The position numbers were made by a program, and so were the translations under genes. Of a DNA stretch of 64,000 nucleotides, positions 9,545 through 16,941 are shown one piece after another; positions within the stretch are counted from its first letter, which is position 1; the number at the start of each line of letters is the position of its first letter. The notes below the pieces were generated by a model. That model did no database searches. It saw only the letters and a list, made by a program, of their open reading frames with translations, and was not told where the DNA came from. This stretch comes from Microbacterium stercoris (GTDB taxonomy: Bacteria > Actinomycetota > Actinomycetes > Actinomycetales > Microbacteriaceae). Where the stretch lies: the NCBI RefSeq assembly GCF_017592545.1, contig NZ_JAGFOA010000008.1:132867-196866 (forward strand), written 5' to 3'.

Positions 9545-9898
9545 TCACTCCTCCCAGGGGAGTCGGACGGTGGGCAGGATCAGGATGCGACCGAGCACGG
9601 CAGAGGGGTGCGTGGCCATGTAGGCGGCGGCCTCGTCGATCGTCTCCGCTTCGAGCAGGTCGTAGCCGGCGAACCACTCCTTGAACTCGGGGAACGGGCC
9701 GTCGGTCACGATCGTCCGGCCGTCGCGCACGACGACCGACTTCGCGCTGTCCCGGCCGGCGACCGGCGCACCGGGGCCGAGCGCGCCGGTCTTCTCACCC
9801 TCCTCGGCCCAGCGCTCGAGCATGCGCTTGTCCTCCTCGCGCGGCAGGTCGGATCCGGTCGGGTCGGTCAGGTGCAGGACCAGGAACTTCTGAGTCAC
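9545..9898 (-). CDS. YCII/DGPF-domain protein, last gene of the ECF sigma operon
   Basis: A 117-aa YciI-related protein starting with a beta strand (TQKFLVLHLTDPTG) and carrying the family hallmark TDGPFPEFKEWFAGYDLL (about residues 67-84). DGPF proteins are the characteristic partners of ECF42 sigma factors and are suspected to act in signalling or catalysis, with no fixed reaction. The GTG start (9898) overlaps the sigma-factor stop (GTGA) and is preceded by GGGAGA. Most similar by eye to the first gene of the operon (both have the extended GPFPEFKEW motif). Confidence 0.88.
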   Translation of the reverse strand: MTQKFLVLHLTDPTGSDLPREEDKRMLERWAEEGEKTGALGPGAPVAGRDSAKSVVVRDGRTIVTDGPFPEFKEWFAGYDLLEAETIDEAAAYMATHPSAVLGRILILPTVRLPWEE

Positions 9899-11181
9899 GA
9901 TGCGTTCTCCCTTGCAGGTGTGTGCGGTTGTGGCGTCGGCGCCGCGAGCTGAGCTCGCCGGCGGATGAGGTGGGCGGTCTCGGCGGTGTTGCCCGCGAGC
10001 TCGATCGCCCGGTCGTAGGCGGCGTGGGCGTCGGCCGAGCGGCCGACCAGCCGCAGCAGCTCGGCTCGCGTCGTGTGGAACGCGTGGTACTCGCTCAGCC
10101 TGTCGGCGAGCCGCTCGACCTGCGCGAGGCCCACCTCCGGAGAGTCGAACTCGCTGATCGCGATGGCCTTGTTGAGGCTCACGATGGGGCTCGGATCGAT
10201 CCGCTCCAGCTGACCGTAGAGGGCGACGATACGGCCCCAGTCGGTGTCGCGCGCGTGCGGCGCGGTGACGTGCACCGCGTTGATCGCGGCGAGTAGCTGG
10301 TAGCGCCCGGCGCGCTCGCCGCCCCGGGCTGCCTCGATCCGCTCCTGCACAAGGGCGATGCCCTCGGCGAGCAGCCGTCGATCCCAGGCGCCGCGATCCT
10401 GTTCGTCGAGGCGCACGAGCTCGCCGTCGGACGAGAGCCGCGCGCCGGCCCGCGCCTCCGTGAGCAGCATCAGGGCGAGAAGCCCCGTCGCCTCCCCGTG
10501 ATCCGCGGGCGGGAGCAGATCGCACACAAGCCGCGTGAGCCGGATCGCCTCGCCCGTGAGATCGCGGCGGATCGGATCCGTGCCCTCCCCGGAGGCGAGG
10601 TAGCCCTCGTTGAAGATCAGATAGAGCACCGCGAGCACTCCATCCAGACGCTCGGGCAGATCAGCGGTCTCGGGCACCCGGAACGGGATGCGAGCGGCCT
10701 TGATCTTGGCCTTCGCGCGGCTGATGCGCTGACCCATCGTGGTCTCCTGCACGAGGAACGCGTGCGCGATCTCGGGCACCGTGAGACCGCCGACGATGCG
10801 CAGAGTGAGGGCCACGCGCGCCTCCGGCGCGAGTGCGGGGTGGCAGCAGGTGAAGACCAGGCGCAGGCGATCGTCGTCGACCGCGCCCACCGGATCCGGC
10901 GGGCTGTCGTCGTGCAGCATCATCGCCTCCTGGTGCTTCTGGTCTCGATGGCTCTCGCGCCGGATCCGGTCGATCGCCTTGCGCTGGGCCGTGGTGGTGA
11001 TCCACGCGCCGGGGTTGGGCGGCACGCCCTCGGCCGGCCACCGCTCCACGGCGGTGGCGAACGCCTCGGCGGCCGTCTCCTCGGCGAGGTCGAGGTCGCC
11101 GAAGCGCCGCGCCAGCCCGGCGACCACGCGCGCCCACTCGTCGCGGTGGGTGCGGGCGATCGCCTCGGCCGCGGTAGTCAT
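9895..11181 (-). CDS. ECF-type RNA polymerase sigma factor, ECF42-like, with C-terminal extension
   Basis: A 428-aa protein, more than twice the length of a minimal ECF factor. Region 2 lies near residues 10-80 (RRFGDLDLAEETAAEAFATA), region 4 near 115-180 (RLVFTCCHPALAPEARVALTL, shown in outline, and TVPEIAHAFLVQETTMGQRISRAK). About 240 residues then form a helical, TPR-like extension (LDGVLAVLYLIFNEGYLA; GRYQLLAAINAVH; SPIVSLNKAIAISEF). This layout plus flanking DGPF genes defines ECF42, where the extension is needed for activity. No anti-sigma gene is adjacent. ATG 11181 overlaps the previous stop (ATGA), so an in-frame extension up to 11298 is not used. Confidence 0.92.
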   Translation of the reverse strand: MTTAAEAIARTHRDEWARVVAGLARRFGDLDLAEETAAEAFATAVERWPAEGVPPNPGAWITTTAQRKAIDRIRRESHRDQKHQEAMMLHDDSPPDPVGAVDDDRLRLVFTCCHPALAPEARVALTLRIVGGLTVPEIAHAFLVQETTMGQRISRAKAKIKAARIPFRVPETADLPERLDGVLAVLYLIFNEGYLASGEGTDPIRRDLTGEAIRLTRLVCDLLPPADHGEATGLLALMLLTEARAGARLSSDGELVRLDEQDRGAWDRRLLAEGIALVQERIEAARGGERAGRYQLLAAINAVHVTAPHARDTDWGRIVALYGQLERIDPSPIVSLNKAIAISEFDSPEVGLAQVERLADRLSEYHAFHTTRAELLRLVGRSADAHAAYDRAIELAGNTAETAHLIRRRAQLAAPTPQPHTPARENAS

Positions 11182-11552
11182 GCGGTCTGCGCGAACGCGG
11201 TCGCGAACGGCCGCACCTCGACGAGCTCGCGGCACACGTGCGAGGCCTCGGCCGCGACCTTGAGCGCGGCGTCGAGATCGGGCACGTCGATGATCCACAG
11301 GCCGTTCAGGCCCTCTTTCGACTCGATGAACGGGCCGTCTGTCAGGATCGCCTCCGCCCCGCGACCGTCGACCACCGTCGCCGTGTCGGGCGCCTCGAGC
11401 CCGTCGACGAACACGAGCACGCCCTCGGCCGCAAGCCGGTGGTTGAATGCGCCCGTGGCGGCCATCGCCGCGTGCATCTCCTCGACGGATCCGTAGCCGC
11501 CGAACTCCGGGTTGTCCTGCCGGCCCATCACCGACAGCAGATAGCGCGCCAT
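11178..11552 (-). CDS. YCII/DGPF-domain protein, second gene of the ECF sigma operon
   Basis: A 124-aa YciI-related protein: MARYLLSVMG opens the fold, the DGPF hallmark is AILTDGPFIESKEGLNGLW (about residues 69-87), and DLDAALKVAAEAS is the second helix. It belongs to the longer PhnB-neighbour/YCII subtype (residues between strand 1 and DGPF include MHAAMAATGAFNHRLAAEG), unlike the two flanking DGPF genes. ATG at 11552. Its stop overlaps the sigma-factor start. The functional partner is almost certainly the sigma factor. Confidence 0.88.
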   Translation of the reverse strand: MARYLLSVMGRQDNPEFGGYGSVEEMHAAMAATGAFNHRLAAEGVLVFVDGLEAPDTATVVDGRGAEAILTDGPFIESKEGLNGLWIIDVPDLDAALKVAAEASHVCRELVEVRPFATAFAQTA

Positions 11553-11553
11553 G

Positions 11554-11916
11554 TCAGTCCTCCTCGACCGATGCCCGGGCGGGCACAACGTACATACGCC
11601 CGATGCGGGCGGTGGGGTGGTTCTCGAGCAGCCGGGTGGCGTGCGCCATCGACTCGGCCTCGATCCACTCGACACCGAGGAACCACTCCTTGAACTCGGG
11701 GAACGGCCCGTCCGTGGCGACGAACTCGCCGTTATGCGCGGTGAGGCGCCGGGCGTGATCGGGGCCCGCGACCGTCTCGCCGTTGGGCTGCCAGCCGTCG
11801 GGTCCCTCGCGGTGGGCGAGCCAGGCGTCCATCCGGGGCTGATCGATCGCCGGATCCCACTCCGCCGCTTTCGGATCGGACATGTGGATGACGAGGAACT
11901 TCTGTCGTGCACTCAT
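11554..11916 (-). CDS. YCII/DGPF-domain protein, first gene of the ECF sigma operon
   Basis: A 120-aa YciI-related protein with strand 1 QKFLVIHMSDPKAA and the hallmark ATDGPFPEFKEWFLGVEWI (about residues 72-90). It is a close relative of the fourth gene in the operon, which suggests an internal gene duplication flanking the sigma factor. ATG at 11916 follows GAAGGAGG. A promoter resembling that reported for ECF42 sits about 25 bp upstream, so the operon is probably driven by its own sigma factor. Ends one base from the next start. Confidence 0.88.
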   Translation of the reverse strand: MSARQKFLVIHMSDPKAAEWDPAIDQPRMDAWLAHREGPDGWQPNGETVAGPDHARRLTAHNGEFVATDGPFPEFKEWFLGVEWIEAESMAHATRLLENHPTARIGRMYVVPARASVEED

Positions 11917-11936
11917 CGGGTGCCTCCTTCGAGAGG

Positions 11937-11965
11937 TCTACGAACGGACCCGGGTCGATTCGACA
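11937..11965 (-). promoter_or_regulatory. Candidate ECF42-dependent promoter
   Basis: Leftward-reading TGTCGA (11965-11960), 17 bases, then CGTAGA (11942-11937). As I recall, the reported ECF42 target has TGTCGA at -35 and a CG-A/T-C type -10, so the -35 matches fully and the -10 in part. The start codon of the first DGPF gene is 20 bases further on, leaving a very short leader that contains the Shine-Dalgarno GAAGGAGG. Confidence 0.6.
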
Positions 11966-12188
11966 GCCTCCGGAGAAGAAATCCAAGGGGTGCCCCGGCT
12001 CCGGGACCGCTCCCGATCGGATTGCATGCGCGGATTCGCCCTCTGACCTGCGGATCCAGGGCTGGCGGGATGAGGCGAATCGGGAGCGCTTCCGAACATC
12101 CGCGCCCTAGAGCCGGTCGAAGGGGAGCGCTCTCGGCCGTTGTCTCCGCAGCGGGGTCACCGCCCGCTCGTCTACGAAAGGCACGGAC

Positions 12189-12347
12189 ATGAACGACATC
12201 ATGAGCCCCTCCGAGCAGCGCGAGTTCGCCGACCGGATCACCGACCTGCGCTGGGAGCGCCGCCAGCAGCGCCGGGCGCGCCGCCGCGCGTTCGCCGACT
12301 TCCTGCTCTCGATTCCCGGGACCGCCCTGCTGCGCCTGGGCGCGTGA
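12189..12347 (+). CDS. Small basic protein of 52 residues, unrecognised
   Basis: ATG 12189 follows GAAAGG by about six bases and opens a 52-codon frame ending in TGA at 12345. The product is polar and basic: MSPSEQREFADRITDL, then an Arg/Gln-rich helix (WERRQQRRARRRAFADF) and a short hydrophobic end (LLSIPGTALLRLGA). It could be a small nucleic-acid- or membrane-associated peptide. I recognise no family. The last eight codons and the stop are repeated in tandem directly after the gene. Small, lying between divergent operons, and therefore only moderately supported as a real gene. Confidence 0.5.
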   Translation: MNDIMSPSEQREFADRITDLRWERRQQRRARRRAFADFLLSIPGTALLRLGA

Positions 12348-12388
12348 TCCGGCGACCGCCCTGCTGCGCCTGGGCGCGTGATCCGGCG
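12321..12388 (+). repeat. 34-bp tandem duplication of a gene 3' end
   Basis: Bases 12321-12354 and 12355-12388 are identical. The unit holds the last codons and the stop of the 52-aa ORF plus seven bases. The second copy begins CCGCCCTGCTGC (12356-12367), whose reverse complement GCAGCAGGGCGG occurs at 12391-12402, so the second copy forms a hairpin with the sequence after it. The first copy could pair with the same arm, giving two alternative structures. Confidence 0.9.
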
Positions 12389-12417
12389 GGGCAGCAGGGC
12401 GGCGGTGCCGGTGAGCG

Positions 12418-15400
12418 TCAGCCGGCGAGGTGACCCCACCGCGACGAGAGCTCGTGCCAGGGCCCGACGGCCACGACTTCTCCGTCGGAGAGCACCACGA
12501 CCCGGTCGGCCCGGGCGAGCGCGGCGCGCTTGGAGGTCGCACCGATCACGGTGGTGCCGCGATCGCGCAGGGCCTGCCAGAGCTCGATCTCGGTGCGAGC
12601 GTCGAGTGCGGATGACACGTCGTCGGCGAGCAGCAGTTCGGTGTCGGCAGCGAGCGCCCGGGCCAGGGCGAGGCGCTGCACCTGCCCGCCCGACAGGCGC
12701 ACGCCGCGGTGCCCGACGAGGGCATGCGCACCGCCGGCCTCGCTGACGTCCTCGGCGAGACGCGCGCCGTCGATCGGGCCATCGATGTCGCGGTGGTGGT
12801 CGAGGCGCACGTTGTCGGCGAAGGTGCCGCTCAGCACTCGCGGCACCTGGGCGACGTGAGCCACCTGGCCCGGGCGCAGGAACGCCTGCGCGTCGCCGAT
12901 CTCGGTGCCGTTCCACCGGATCGATCCGGTGTGCTCCATCAGCCCCGCGAGCGAGGCGAGCAGGCTCGACTTGCCGGATCCGACCTGCCCGAGCAGCAGC
13001 ACGAGTTCGCCCCGCCGCACCTCGAGGTCGACGCCCGAGACGCCGAGCGTGCCGTCGTCGTGCACGGCGGTGAGACCGGTCAGCTGCAGGGTCTCGAGTG
13101 GCTCGCGGCCGGTGGCGGGCGGCTCGGGAGCCGTGCCGGCCACCAGATCGACCCCGGGCACCGGGTCGACGAGGTCGACGCCCCCGGCGAAGCGCGAGGT
13201 CGCCTGCTGCCAGGCGCGGGTGCCGGGCGCCTCGGTGACGACCGCGCCCGCGACGACGCCGAACCATCCGAAGCCGGTGACGGCGTTGGCGACGAGCAGG
13301 GTGGTCGCGAGGTTCCACTCGCCCAGAAGGAATGCCGCCCATGCCGCGACCGCGCCCAGGTGCAGGGCGACGATCGGCACGCCGTCAAGCACCGCCTGTA
13401 CGCGGTGCTCGAAGATGGCGGCGCGGACGCGCCCGCTGTCGACGTGCTGCAGGTGGCGGTGCACCTCGGGCGTGCGCGCGGCGAGCTTGACGGTGCGCGC
13501 GGCCTCGAGCGCCGACACCAGGGAGCGGCCGAAGCGCGCGCGTGCCGCCGACGACCGCGTCGCCGAGCGGCCCGCGATGGGCCGCCCCACGGCGGCGGCC
13601 AGCGCCGACACCACCATCACCGCGAGCAGCACGCCGCCCGCCAGCCACGACCGCGAGACGATCGCGGTGACGGCGGCGATGATCAGGCCGTTGACGAAGT
13701 CGACCCAGCGATCGGCGTACATGACGTACCGGTCGGCGTCCATCGCGCGTGCGACGATCTCGCCCGGCGGGGTCGACGGCAGGCGGTGCTGACGGGTCTG
13801 CCCGTACATGACCCGCATGCGCACGCGCAGCAGGTTCTCGATCCACCAGCTGGGGTAGAGGTGAATGGCCTTGCCCAGCGCGATGGGGCTGAGCAGCACG
13901 AGCACCACCAGACCGCCGAGCAGGGCCCACGGCAGATCTCCCGCCTGCAGGGCCTCCACGATGCGGCCCCACAGGAAGCCCGTCAGCGCTCCCTGTGCGG
14001 AGGCGAGGGCGGACACCAGGAACAGCGCGGCCCCGACAACGCCCCATCGAGGGCGGACGAACAGCACGTGCAGGATGCCGCGCGCCAGCGATGGTCCGTC
14101 GCCGGGCTCGGGCACCTCGGGTGGTGTGCCGATGCGGCGGGGCGTGCCGACGGCCGCCACGGCGTCGTTGACGGCTGCTCCGGCGTCGCCCTCCGCTGCA
14201 GGAGGCGTGGAAGGCACCTCCGCCTCCGCCGACTCCTCGGCCGTCTCGGCGATCACGCCGTCCGCGGCGGCGGCCTCTCGCAGGCGTCGGAACGGGCCGT
14301 CGGCCTGCGCGAGCACCGAACGCGGGCCCGCCTGCACAACACGCCCGTGGTCGAGCACGGCCACGAGATCGGCGCGCTCGATGGTGGTGAGGCGATGCGC
14401 GACCAGCACACCCGTGCGGCCGCTCAGCAGCCGCTCGGCGGCCGCGACGACGCGAGCCTCGGTGAGCGGATCCATCCGGGCCGTGGCCTCGTCGAGCACC
14501 ACCACCTGCACGTCGCGCACAAGCAGCCGCGCGAAGGCGACGAGCTGCTCCTCGCCGGCGGACAACGCCACCCCTCCCGGGCCGAGCGCGGTGTCGAGCC
14601 CCTCGGGCAGGCCCGCGACCCAGTCGGTGAGCCCGAGCTCGACGACGGCGCCCTCGACCTGGGCGCGGGGCACGTCGGCGAACAGCGCGATGTTCTCGGC
14701 GAGCGTTCCCGCGAGGATCTCGGTGCGCTGTGTGACGACGCCCACGGCGGCGCGCAGCTTCTGCAGGTCGAGGTCGCAGACATCGATGCCGCCCAGGAAG
14801 ACGGTGCCGGGAGCGGGCTCCTGCGCCCGAGAGAACAGCGCGGCGAGCGTCGACTTGCCCGATCCCGTGCGTCCGACGAGGGCGATGGTGTGTCCCGCCG
14901 GCACATCGAGCGTGACGCCGTCGAGTGCGAACTGGCCTTCTTCGTACGCGAAGGTCAGATCGCGCACTTCGAGCCCCACCGAGCCGGCCGGCACGTCGAG
15001 GCCGCCCGTGGGCTCGGGATCGACCTCGAGCATCTGCCGGATGCGCACGAGCGCGCCCAGGCCCTCCTGGATGTCGGGCAGGTGGTGCACGAGGTTGGAC
15101 ACGGATCCCACGAGCAGCGCGGTCGCGAGGAACAGGGTGACGAGCTGCGGCACCGGCAGGCTGCCGTCGAACGCCAGCATCGCGCCGACGACCGCGATGC
15201 CGCCGAGCAGCGCGTGCAGCAGCACCTCGGAGCGATTGATGAGGCGCATCTCGAGGCGGGTGAGCCCGCTCAGGCGCTTGTGCACAACCGCGGAGATCTG
15301 CGCGAGGCGGCGGACCGCGAAGGCCTGCCCGAGGCTCGTGCGCAGGTCGTTGCGGGCCGCGACGGCCTCCTCGAACGCGGCTGCGTGATCGGTCCAGGCG

Positions 15401-15996
15401 ATCTCCTCGGCGATCTTCTGCCGGGCGATCTCGGCCAGCAGCGGCCGGGCGACGAGGGCCACCACCACGCCCAGCACGGGGAACAGAATCCAGGCGGGCC
15501 ACCACGTGGCGCCCGCCACGATCCACAGCGGCAGGACGCCCGCGACCGTGCGGCCGGCGCCCCACAACTGGCGGCGCACGAGGGATCCGACCGCGCGGGT
15601 GTCGTCGTCGACGCGGTCCATGACCTCGCCGACCGCCTGTTCGGAGAGCACCGCGAGCGGCTGGCTCATCGCGGCGGTGAGCAGGTCGGCGCGCAGCCGC
15701 CCCTCTGCGCGGTCGACGACCCCCGCCCACAGCACCTGGCCGATGCTGTCGACGACGGCGCCGCCCACGACGCACGCCGCGAACAGCAGCAGCAGGGTGG
15801 AGGTGGGGTCGCCCGAGAGGCGACCCGCGATCACCGTTCCGACGGCCTGCGCGGTGGTGCCCGCGAGCAGCAGGAGCAGCGCGACGACCGACGCGGCCCC
15901 GGCGAGGCGCCGCCAGTCGAGGCGGCGCCACGCGGGGCGCGCCGATGCGCCCGCGCGGTCGTCGGGGACGGGAGGAGTGGGGTGAAGCGTGGACAT
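12418..15996 (-). CDS. Single-chain fused ABC exporter (TMD-NBD-TMD-NBD)
   Basis: About 1192 aa: membrane domain 1 (about residues 30-310), NBD1 (about 345-570), an Ala/Pro/Glu linker (about 575-620), membrane domain 2 (about 630-930) and NBD2 (about 965-1190). NBD1: Walker A GRTGSGKST, signature LSAGEEQ, Walker B VVVLDEATARMD with the catalytic Glu. NBD2: Walker A GQVGSGKSS, signature LSGGQVQ, Walker B LLLADDVSSALD with Asp in place of the catalytic Glu. ABC-B type lipid, drug or peptide exporter in one chain; substrate unknown. ATG 15996 is chosen over the GTG directly before it; GAGAGG lies just upstream of both. Monocistronic. Confidence 0.9.
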   Translation of the reverse strand: MSTLHPTPPVPDDRAGASARPAWRRLDWRRLAGAASVVALLLLLAGTTAQAVGTVIAGRLSGDPTSTLLLLFAACVVGGAVVDSIGQVLWAGVVDRAEGRLRADLLTAAMSQPLAVLSEQAVGEVMDRVDDDTRAVGSLVRRQLWGAGRTVAGVLPLWIVAGATWWPAWILFPVLGVVVALVARPLLAEIARQKIAEEIAWTDHAAAFEEAVAARNDLRTSLGQAFAVRRLAQISAVVHKRLSGLTRLEMRLINRSEVLLHALLGGIAVVGAMLAFDGSLPVPQLVTLFLATALLVGSVSNLVHHLPDIQEGLGALVRIRQMLEVDPEPTGGLDVPAGSVGLEVRDLTFAYEEGQFALDGVTLDVPAGHTIALVGRTGSGKSTLAALFSRAQEPAPGTVFLGGIDVCDLDLQKLRAAVGVVTQRTEILAGTLAENIALFADVPRAQVEGAVVELGLTDWVAGLPEGLDTALGPGGVALSAGEEQLVAFARLLVRDVQVVVLDEATARMDPLTEARVVAAAERLLSGRTGVLVAHRLTTIERADLVAVLDHGRVVQAGPRSVLAQADGPFRRLREAAAADGVIAETAEESAEAEVPSTPPAAEGDAGAAVNDAVAAVGTPRRIGTPPEVPEPGDGPSLARGILHVLFVRPRWGVVGAALFLVSALASAQGALTGFLWGRIVEALQAGDLPWALLGGLVVLVLLSPIALGKAIHLYPSWWIENLLRVRMRVMYGQTRQHRLPSTPPGEIVARAMDADRYVMYADRWVDFVNGLIIAAVTAIVSRSWLAGGVLLAVMVVSALAAAVGRPIAGRSATRSSAARARFGRSLVSALEAARTVKLAARTPEVHRHLQHVDSGRVRAAIFEHRVQAVLDGVPIVALHLGAVAAWAAFLLGEWNLATTLLVANAVTGFGWFGVVAGAVVTEAPGTRAWQQATSRFAGGVDLVDPVPGVDLVAGTAPEPPATGREPLETLQLTGLTAVHDDGTLGVSGVDLEVRRGELVLLLGQVGSGKSSLLASLAGLMEHTGSIRWNGTEIGDAQAFLRPGQVAHVAQVPRVLSGTFADNVRLDHHRDIDGPIDGARLAEDVSEAGGAHALVGHRGVRLSGGQVQRLALARALAADTELLLADDVSSALDARTEIELWQALRDRGTTVIGATSKRAALARADRVVVLSDGEVVAVGPWHELSSRWGHLAG

Positions 15997-16062
15997 CACC
16001 TCTCACGCTAGAGCGAGCCACCGACAAATGTGCGTCGCACCGGTCGCGGCGCGATCACGATC

Positions 16063-16080
16063 CGAGGAGATATCCCCTCG
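16063..16080. promoter_or_regulatory. Near-perfect 18-bp palindrome upstream of the fused ABC exporter
   Basis: CGAGGAGATATCCCCTCG is palindromic apart from one mismatched pair (A at 16068 against C at 16075) and is centred on GATATC, about 75 bp before the exporter start. It is AT-richer than its surroundings at the centre. It may be an operator, but no regulator gene is adjacent. Confidence 0.35.
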
Positions 16081-16120
16081 CGAGGACGCTTGCGGAGGAT
16101 CCGGCCCGTGATCCGGGATT

Positions 16121-16205
16121 TCTCCTCGCCTCCGGATCAGCCCGGTCGCCGCGCACGCGGCCGGTCTCCTCGCCCCCGGATCAGCCCCGATCGCCGCGCA
16201 GGCGG
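16121..16205. repeat. Direct repeat of about 40 bp duplicating the 3' end of the 171-aa gene
   Basis: Bases 16121-16160 and 16165-16205 are about 90% identical, separated by four bases. The right copy contains the stop codon (16181-16183) and last codons of the leftward gene at 16181-16696; the left copy lies just past the stop and contains a second in-frame-looking TGATCCGG context. This is the same design as the exact duplication at 12321-12388. Confidence 0.8.
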
Positions 16206-16696
16206 CGCGCGTTCTCCTCCGCGGCGTCGAACGCATCCTCGAGCCCGTGCACCGCGTCGCGATACGCGCCGAGCTCGGCGACGCCGAGGTCGGCATCCGG
16301 GGCCGGGCGCAGCGCATCGGCCTTCTGCCGCGCGCGCAGGAAGACGGCCGTGAACGGATCGCCGCCGTCGCTCATGGCCGGGAACGCGATGCGCTTCGCC
16401 TCATCGAGCTCGTAGTCGAGCCACCGGCGCGACACGTCGTCGTGCGACTCGAGCAGGCGAGCCAGGCGATCGCGCCGCACCTGCTGATCCGACGCCTCCA
16501 GGGCCGCGGGCGTCGCGCCGGTGAGCGCCTCGACCTCGGCCTTGGCGCGCATCAGCTCGATCCGCTGCTCGTGACGCAGCCTCGCGCGCCGGTCGGACCA
16601 GGCAGCGATGCCCTTCACGCCGCCGACGATCGAGCCGCCGAAGATGAAGGCAAGCCACCAGTAGGAGCCGATGAAGTCGAAGAGCGGGTCGAGCAC
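16181..16696 (-). CDS. Membrane-anchored protein with cytoplasmic coiled region, uncharacterised
   Basis: A 171-aa protein with one N-terminal transmembrane segment (YWWLAFIFGGSIVGGVKGIA, residues about 12-31) followed by a charged helical cytoplasmic part (WSDRRARLRHEQRIELMRAK, then RARQKADAL and GLEDAFDAAEENARRLRGDRG). I do not recognise a family; homologues of this type occur widely in Microbacteriaceae by my recollection. The start is a GTG at 16696 with GAGG close upstream. The downstream end is duplicated (16121-16205). Separate from the fused exporter by about 185 bp and in the same direction. Confidence 0.65.
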   Translation of the reverse strand: MLDPLFDFIGSYWWLAFIFGGSIVGGVKGIAAWSDRRARLRHEQRIELMRAKAEVEALTGATPAALEASDQQVRRDRLARLLESHDDVSRRWLDYELDEAKRIAFPAMSDGGDPFTAVFLRARQKADALRPAPDADLGVAELGAYRDAVHGLEDAFDAAEENARRLRGDRG

Positions 16697-16720
16697 GCCT
16701 CGACTCTAGGGCGGGAACGA

Positions 16721-16755
16721 CGAAGCCGCACGATCGGAGGGATCGTGCGGCTTCG
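16721..16755 (-). terminator. Terminator after purL and its small partner gene
   Basis: CGAAGCCGCACGATC (16721-16735) is a perfect inverted repeat of GATCGTGCGGCTTCG (16741-16755), a 15-bp stem with a GGAGG loop, nine bases after the stop of the leftward 58-aa gene. No strong U tract. It separates that operon from the 171-aa gene. Confidence 0.85.
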
Positions 16756-16764
16756 CGGAAGAGG

Positions 16765-16941
16765 TCAGCCGAACAGCAGCGTCAGCACGGTCGCGCCGCC
16801 GCCGGTGATCAGCAGGGCGCCGATCACCACCCAGGCCGTCGCGCGCACGCGGCGGTTGCGCTTCTCGAGCCCGTAGTCGGCGGCCTCGCCGTCGGCCTCC
16901 AACTCGGAGTGGTTGATGCGCACGCCCCCGTCGCCGGACAT
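16765..16941 (-). CDS. 58-aa single-span membrane protein coupled to purL
   Basis: The ATG at 16941 shares a base with the purL stop (TGATG). The 58-residue product starts [19 protein letters not shown], has a basic patch EKRNRRVR, and ends in one transmembrane helix (TAWVVIGALLITGGGATVL). The N-in orientation is predicted by the Arg cluster before the helix. Function unknown. Its tight coupling to purL and the terminator right after it argue that it is a real gene. It is not PurS (about 80 aa, soluble). Confidence 0.65.
   Translation of the reverse strand: MSGDGGVRINHSELEADGEAADYGLEKRNRRVRATAWVVIGALLITGGGATVLTLLFG

Noticed and set aside
11182..11298. N-terminal extension of the ECF sigma factor
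   Set aside because: The extension reads through the end of the upstream DGPF gene; ATG 11181 with an ATGA overlap matches the other junctions of the operon.
12418..15996. Inactivating mutation in NBD2 (Asp for Glu)
   Set aside because: It matches the asymmetric-site pattern of known exporters and pairs with the degenerate LSAGE of NBD1; not evidence of decay.
12709..16011. Long open frame of 1100 codons on the + strand
   Set aside because: It is antisense to the fused ABC exporter, whose Walker and signature motifs are certain. In DNA this GC-rich the antisense frame often stays open; its residue composition (Arg/His/Gln/Ala) shows no domain.
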